A DNA stretch of 21,196 nucleotides from JACRBK01 sp964427955. GTDB lineage: Bacteria; Chloroflexota; Anaerolineae; Aggregatilineales; Aggregatilineaceae. A program made the position numbers and the translations under genes. Shown here piece after piece: positions 18,940 through 21,196 of this stretch (position 1 is the first letter of the stretch; every line of letters begins with the position of its first letter). Below the pieces are notes generated by a model, which was not told where the DNA came from, searched no databases, and saw only the letters and a list, made by a program, of their open reading frames with translations. The stretch spans positions 1 through 21,196 of the forward strand of contig CAYRWY010000044.1 of the NCBI GenBank assembly GCA_964427955.1, in the 5' to 3' direction.

Positions 18940-19089
18940 ATGTCATTCGATATCAATGTCGATACCCTGATGGACGGGGCCGCGCAGATGTTCAACGCGC
19001 TGTGGCCCGTGTTCGCGATCGTCGTGGGCTTGGCCCTCGGCGTGAAGCTCGTCCAGCTCATCCGCAAGGAAGTCACCCAGGCGTTCTGA
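18940..19089 (+). CDS. pVIII-like major coat protein candidate, copy 2
   Basis: A 49-aa paralogue of the previous gene, identical at 39 of 49 positions. It begins MSFDINVDTLMDGAAQMFNA and keeps WP, VVG, GVKLVQLIRKEVT unchanged. Most changes are conservative (Leu/Ile, Val/Ile/Ala). Its ribosome site (GAGGAG before ATG) is better than that of copy 1 (GGGAGA before GTG), so it is probably the more abundant product. The tandem pair suggests either two coat types in one filament or a spare copy. An alternative is a pair of small pilin-like or holin-like membrane proteins. Confidence 0.7.
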   Translation: MSFDINVDTLMDGAAQMFNALWPVFAIVVGLALGVKLVQLIRKEVTQAF

Positions 19090-19091
19090 CC

Positions 19092-19181
19092 ATGTCCGAC
19101 GCCCCGGCCCTCTGCCGCGCCACCCACTGGCCCAAAGCCCGCCAGCCGCCCCATCTGGCGGGCAAAGGATTCCCCCGATGA
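19092..19181 (+). CDS. Possible 29-aa coupling mini-gene before the giant gene
   Basis: Its ATG lies two bases after the coat copy 2 stop, and its TGA overlaps the start of the giant gene (ATGA). The peptide (MSDAPALCRATHWPKARQPP and on) is not membrane-like. It would unwind the hairpin at 19137-19163 when translated. It has no ribosome site of its own, so it depends on reinitiation. This may be only an open stretch. Confidence 0.3.
   Translation: MSDAPALCRATHWPKARQPPHLAGKGFPR
19137..19163 (+). repeat. 9-bp hairpin between coat and giant genes
   Basis: GCCCGCCAG (19137-19145) and CTGGCGGGC (19155-19163) enclose nine bases and lie just before the AAAGGA ribosome site of the giant gene. It lacks a T-tract. 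In Ff phages a transcription terminator in the same place, between genes VIII and III, lowers expression of gene III relative to the coat gene; this hairpin could serve a similar purpose. Confidence 0.6.
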
Positions 19182-21196
19182 AACGCCTATTCCCCATCCT
19201 GCTCATTGTCTGTACTCTGGCCGGCCTGCTCAGGCCGTTTTCTGTTTCTGCCCAGGGCGATCCCGCGGTGCTCTTGTTTGAATTCGAGGGGCGCGGTGAT
19301 GGTTCTGCCCAGGGCTGGTTTTACGATGATGAGTTTCAGCAAGAGCCAGGCTATGAGGAGGGGTTTTGGATCGATGATGGGGTGAGCGATGGTTACCTGG
19401 ATGACTACTGCAACGAATACTGCATGATCCACGGCGGTTCTCAGTCGGGCCGCTATTTCACGGCAGTTTATTCGTTGGGTGACGATATCGAAATCCAGGA
19501 AATCTCATTCCTCTGGACTAACAAGGCGGAGGGCGTCGGCTCCTATGTGCGCGTCCTGGTCTACGATAGCGCAATGGAGGTGGTCTACTCCGATCAGGAT
19601 TCGATCCTGGCCGCCTGGTCGGGAGAAAAGACGTTCGATCTAACTGATGAGGAAGAGCCGGTTGTCGGTCAGTACATCGTCATTCATGCTCACCATTCCT
19701 GGGCAGTGGCGATCGACTGGGTAGAGCTGACTCTAGACGAGGCCCCCCAGAAAGAGGGGAACTACACGCTGCCGCTCAGGTCAGATGATGAAGCCGCTCC
19801 AATCCAGTATTCGTTTGCTGGGCTGGCTCAGGTCAATCCCACGTTTGAATCTGATACCACGACGATCGCCTATGCCAGCCATGCCCCCGGCGCGTTGGTG
19901 CATAGCCCAACGGCTGCCCTTGTGAGTAGCATTGCAGACTTCACCACGGCGGATTGTACGGGGTACGGGCAGATTTATGATGCGCCCGGCCTGGCCGATC
20001 TCCTCACTCTGGGGTTGAACCTCGCCACTGGAAACTTTGGCGATCTGATGGGATGGGCGGAAGGTGGGCAATACATTTGCACGCCCGGCGCACTCACGAG
20101 TTTCGATTCTGGTTTTGCCACGCCGTTTGTGTTGTTCAGTCCGGCGTTTGCCTTCCCGGTGATGGGGCAGATCATCGAACTAACTGATCTGAATAGCGGT
20201 CGGCTGATCTACTACATCGTGTCAGACTCCGATCTCTTTATTGAGGTTGGGCAGGTCATCTCTGCCGGGTGCGTCCTGGGGTACACCCTGCCCCTGTACT
20301 ATTCTGAATCGTCGCTCCCCTCAATCCCCGGCAATTCGTGGGAATACTCTGGGGGCGGTGTAGGCATTATCTGGGCTAAAACCCCATACGATGCATTTGA
20401 GCCGATCCTGAGCGAATACAAAACCTATCCCAACTCTGACATCCCGTGCAACGCCAGCACGTTTGTTGAATGTCTGAATGAGAATCCCCGGTTTACCAAC
20501 GCTGGGGCGGCTTATTGGGCGTGGGTGTTTGATGGCAGCGCCGATCGCAATCCTCCCGGCGAATTGGAGGGGTTGCTACTGGATGACACCGGGGCGAACA
20601 GCGCCAGCCAGGCGCTTATGCTCAACACCGAGAACCAGTATTCGATCAAGGTAGTGGCGCACGTCGAACACCCCAACGATGGTTTCACCGATACCGATCT
20701 CATTGTGTCCCTGGGTACGGATAGTCACACGATCTCCCTGCCTTATGGCGGGGATGAAGTTGAGGAAGTGATCGCGCTCCAAACCTATGAACCGGACCTG
20801 GCCGGAGGAATCTACACGCTCCGAGTTGAGCTTGGCCCGGATGAAGACGGGGCCGAAGTCGTGGCCAGCTTCATTTGTGTGGATGAAGACGCGGACCCGA
20901 TCAGCGCCCTGCCGAGCTGCCTGTTCTCGAATGCCGGTTTCGATTCGGACTCCGACTGGACGTTGGACGATGCGACGATCACGGATGGGGCATTGCGCCT
21001 CCCGGCCAGCGCAATCCAGGCGATCGATCTGGCGGTCGATTCGTATGTGCTGGAAGTACGGGCGCGTGGATCGTCCAGTTCCGCGACTGAGACATTGACG
21101 ATCAGCGCTAGCGGGACAGTGTTGGGGGTTGGCGGTGTGTCGGGCGCGGGCGGCCCTGTGTGGCGTGCTCAAGAGATCGCGGCCATTGCAGATGGA
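19178..21196 (+). CDS. Giant secreted, membrane-anchored protein, N-terminal part (continues at position 1); pIII-like adsorption protein candidate
   Basis: This is the first 673 codons of a 1131-aa protein that crosses the circle junction and stops at 1432. A Sec signal peptide is clear: MKR, a hydrophobic core, then a likely cut after FSVSA (residue 25). The exported part is acidic and beta-rich, with many Asp, Gly, Thr and aromatic residues. A jelly-roll or galactose-binding-like start is visible near residues 590-640 (NAGFDSDSDW followed by alternating hydrophobic strands). An AAAGGA ribosome site lies nine bases before the ATG, which overlaps the stop of a possible 29-codon leader (ATGA). 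The gene follows two pVIII-like coat genes, the place of gene III in Ff phages. The role proposed, host-receptor binding at the tip of a filament or pilus, is inferred from architecture and position only. No enzyme motif was recognised. Confidence 0.85.
   Translation, partial: MKRLFPILLIVCTLAGLLRPFSVSAQGDPAVLLFEFEGRGDGSAQGWFYDDEFQQEPGYEEGFWIDDGVSDGYLDDYCNEYCMIHGGSQSGRYFTAVYSLGDDIEIQEISFLWTNKAEGVGSYVRVLVYDSAMEVVYSDQDSILAAWSGEKTFDLTDEEEPVVGQYIVIHAHHSWAVAIDWVELTLDEAPQKEGNYTLPLRSDDEAAPIQYSFAGLAQVNPTFESDTTTIAYASHAPGALVHSPTAALVSSIADFTTADCTGYGQIYDAPGLADLLTLGLNLATGNFGDLMGWAEGGQYICTPGALTSFDSGFATPFVLFSPAFAFPVMGQIIELTDLNSGRLIYYIVSDSDLFIEVGQVISAGCVLGYTLPLYYSESSLPSIPGNSWEYSGGGVGIIWAKTPYDAFEPILSEYKTYPNSDIPCNASTFVECLNENPRFTNAGAAYWAWVFDGSADRNPPGELEGLLLDDTGANSASQALMLNTENQYSIKVVAHVEHPNDGFTDTDLIVSLGTDSHTISLPYGGDEVEEVIALQTYEPDLAGGIYTLRVELGPDEDGAEVVASFICVDEDADPISALPSCLFSNAGFDSDSDWTLDDATITDGALRLPASAIQAIDLAVDSYVLEVRARGSSSSATETLTISASGTVLGVGGVSGAGGPVWRAQEIAAIADG
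21142..21196. repeat. Terminal overlap, right copy (circular molecule)
   Basis: Exact second copy of positions 1-55. Position 21142 corresponds to position 1. It should be counted once when the sequence is circularised. Confidence 0.95.

Noticed and set aside
1..21196. CRISPR array, tRNA, rRNA, integrase, transposase, secretin and HUH replication protein
   Set aside because: I looked for spaced direct repeats, tRNA-like stems, catalytic tyrosine or DDE patterns, secretin-like beta domains and HUH motifs and saw none that could be supported. A divergent HUH protein cannot be excluded by eye.

Overview
The window is one complete circular molecule. Its first 55 bases are repeated exactly as its last 55, and one long reading frame runs unbroken across that join, so the replicon is 21,141 bp (a 55-base overlap is typical of a k=55 assembly graph). 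Several secreted proteins have Pro-Thr-rich stalks of the PTPTPTAT kind. Together with the high GC content and the lack of any secretin gene, this suggests a Chloroflexota (Anaerolineae-like, monoderm) host; the host is an inference. I see no ribosomal, tRNA or core-metabolism gene, no CRISPR array and no integrase.

Layout. (1) 18209 through the join to 4275, plus strand: a secretion and structural block. It encodes a small stalked membrane protein, two tiny one-helix membrane proteins (35 and 47 aa), two tandem 49-aa proteins that resemble filamentous-phage major coat protein pVIII, a 1131-aa secreted and C-terminally anchored protein, three more signal-peptide/stalk/anchor proteins (one with an SH3-like domain), a multi-helix membrane protein and a small basic protein. 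The order small-small-pVIII-giant anchored protein matches the VII-IX-VIII-III order of Ff phages. (2) 6424 to 4272, minus strand: a type II partition operon (ParM-like actin ATPase, ParR-like ribbon-helix-helix protein, three unknown small genes) with a promoter and inverted repeat that look like parC. (3) 6840-6628, minus: an XRE repressor with operator repeats. (4) 7026-10909, plus: an unknown gene, a 519-aa replication-initiator candidate with a DnaA box and hairpins in its coding region, a circularly permuted C5 cytosine methyltransferase, an HNH nuclease and three small genes. (5) 10910-12118: a dense set of inverted repeats around a Dam-type adenine methyltransferase. (6) 18094 to 12119, minus: a winged-helix regulator, a GT-C glycosyltransferase, an FtsK/SpoIIIE-like ATPase, several small membrane proteins and an O-antigen polymerase/ligase-like protein, nearly all joined by ATGA overlaps.

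Working model (inference): a large filamentous-phage-like phage-plasmid. It is kept by ParMR partition, protected by two DNA methyltransferases, assembled or moved by an FtsK/HerA-superfamily ATPase, and carries its own membrane glycosylation enzymes, which may decorate the Thr/Pro-rich stalks of its surface proteins. The main weaknesses are that I found no HUH replication protein and no classical Zot/pI, so a conjugative or pilus-bearing plasmid remains possible. The most distinctive single finding is the cytosine methyltransferase with motif I at its C-terminus, whose gene is bracketed by a 20-bp direct repeat that also provides the translational coupling at both ends.
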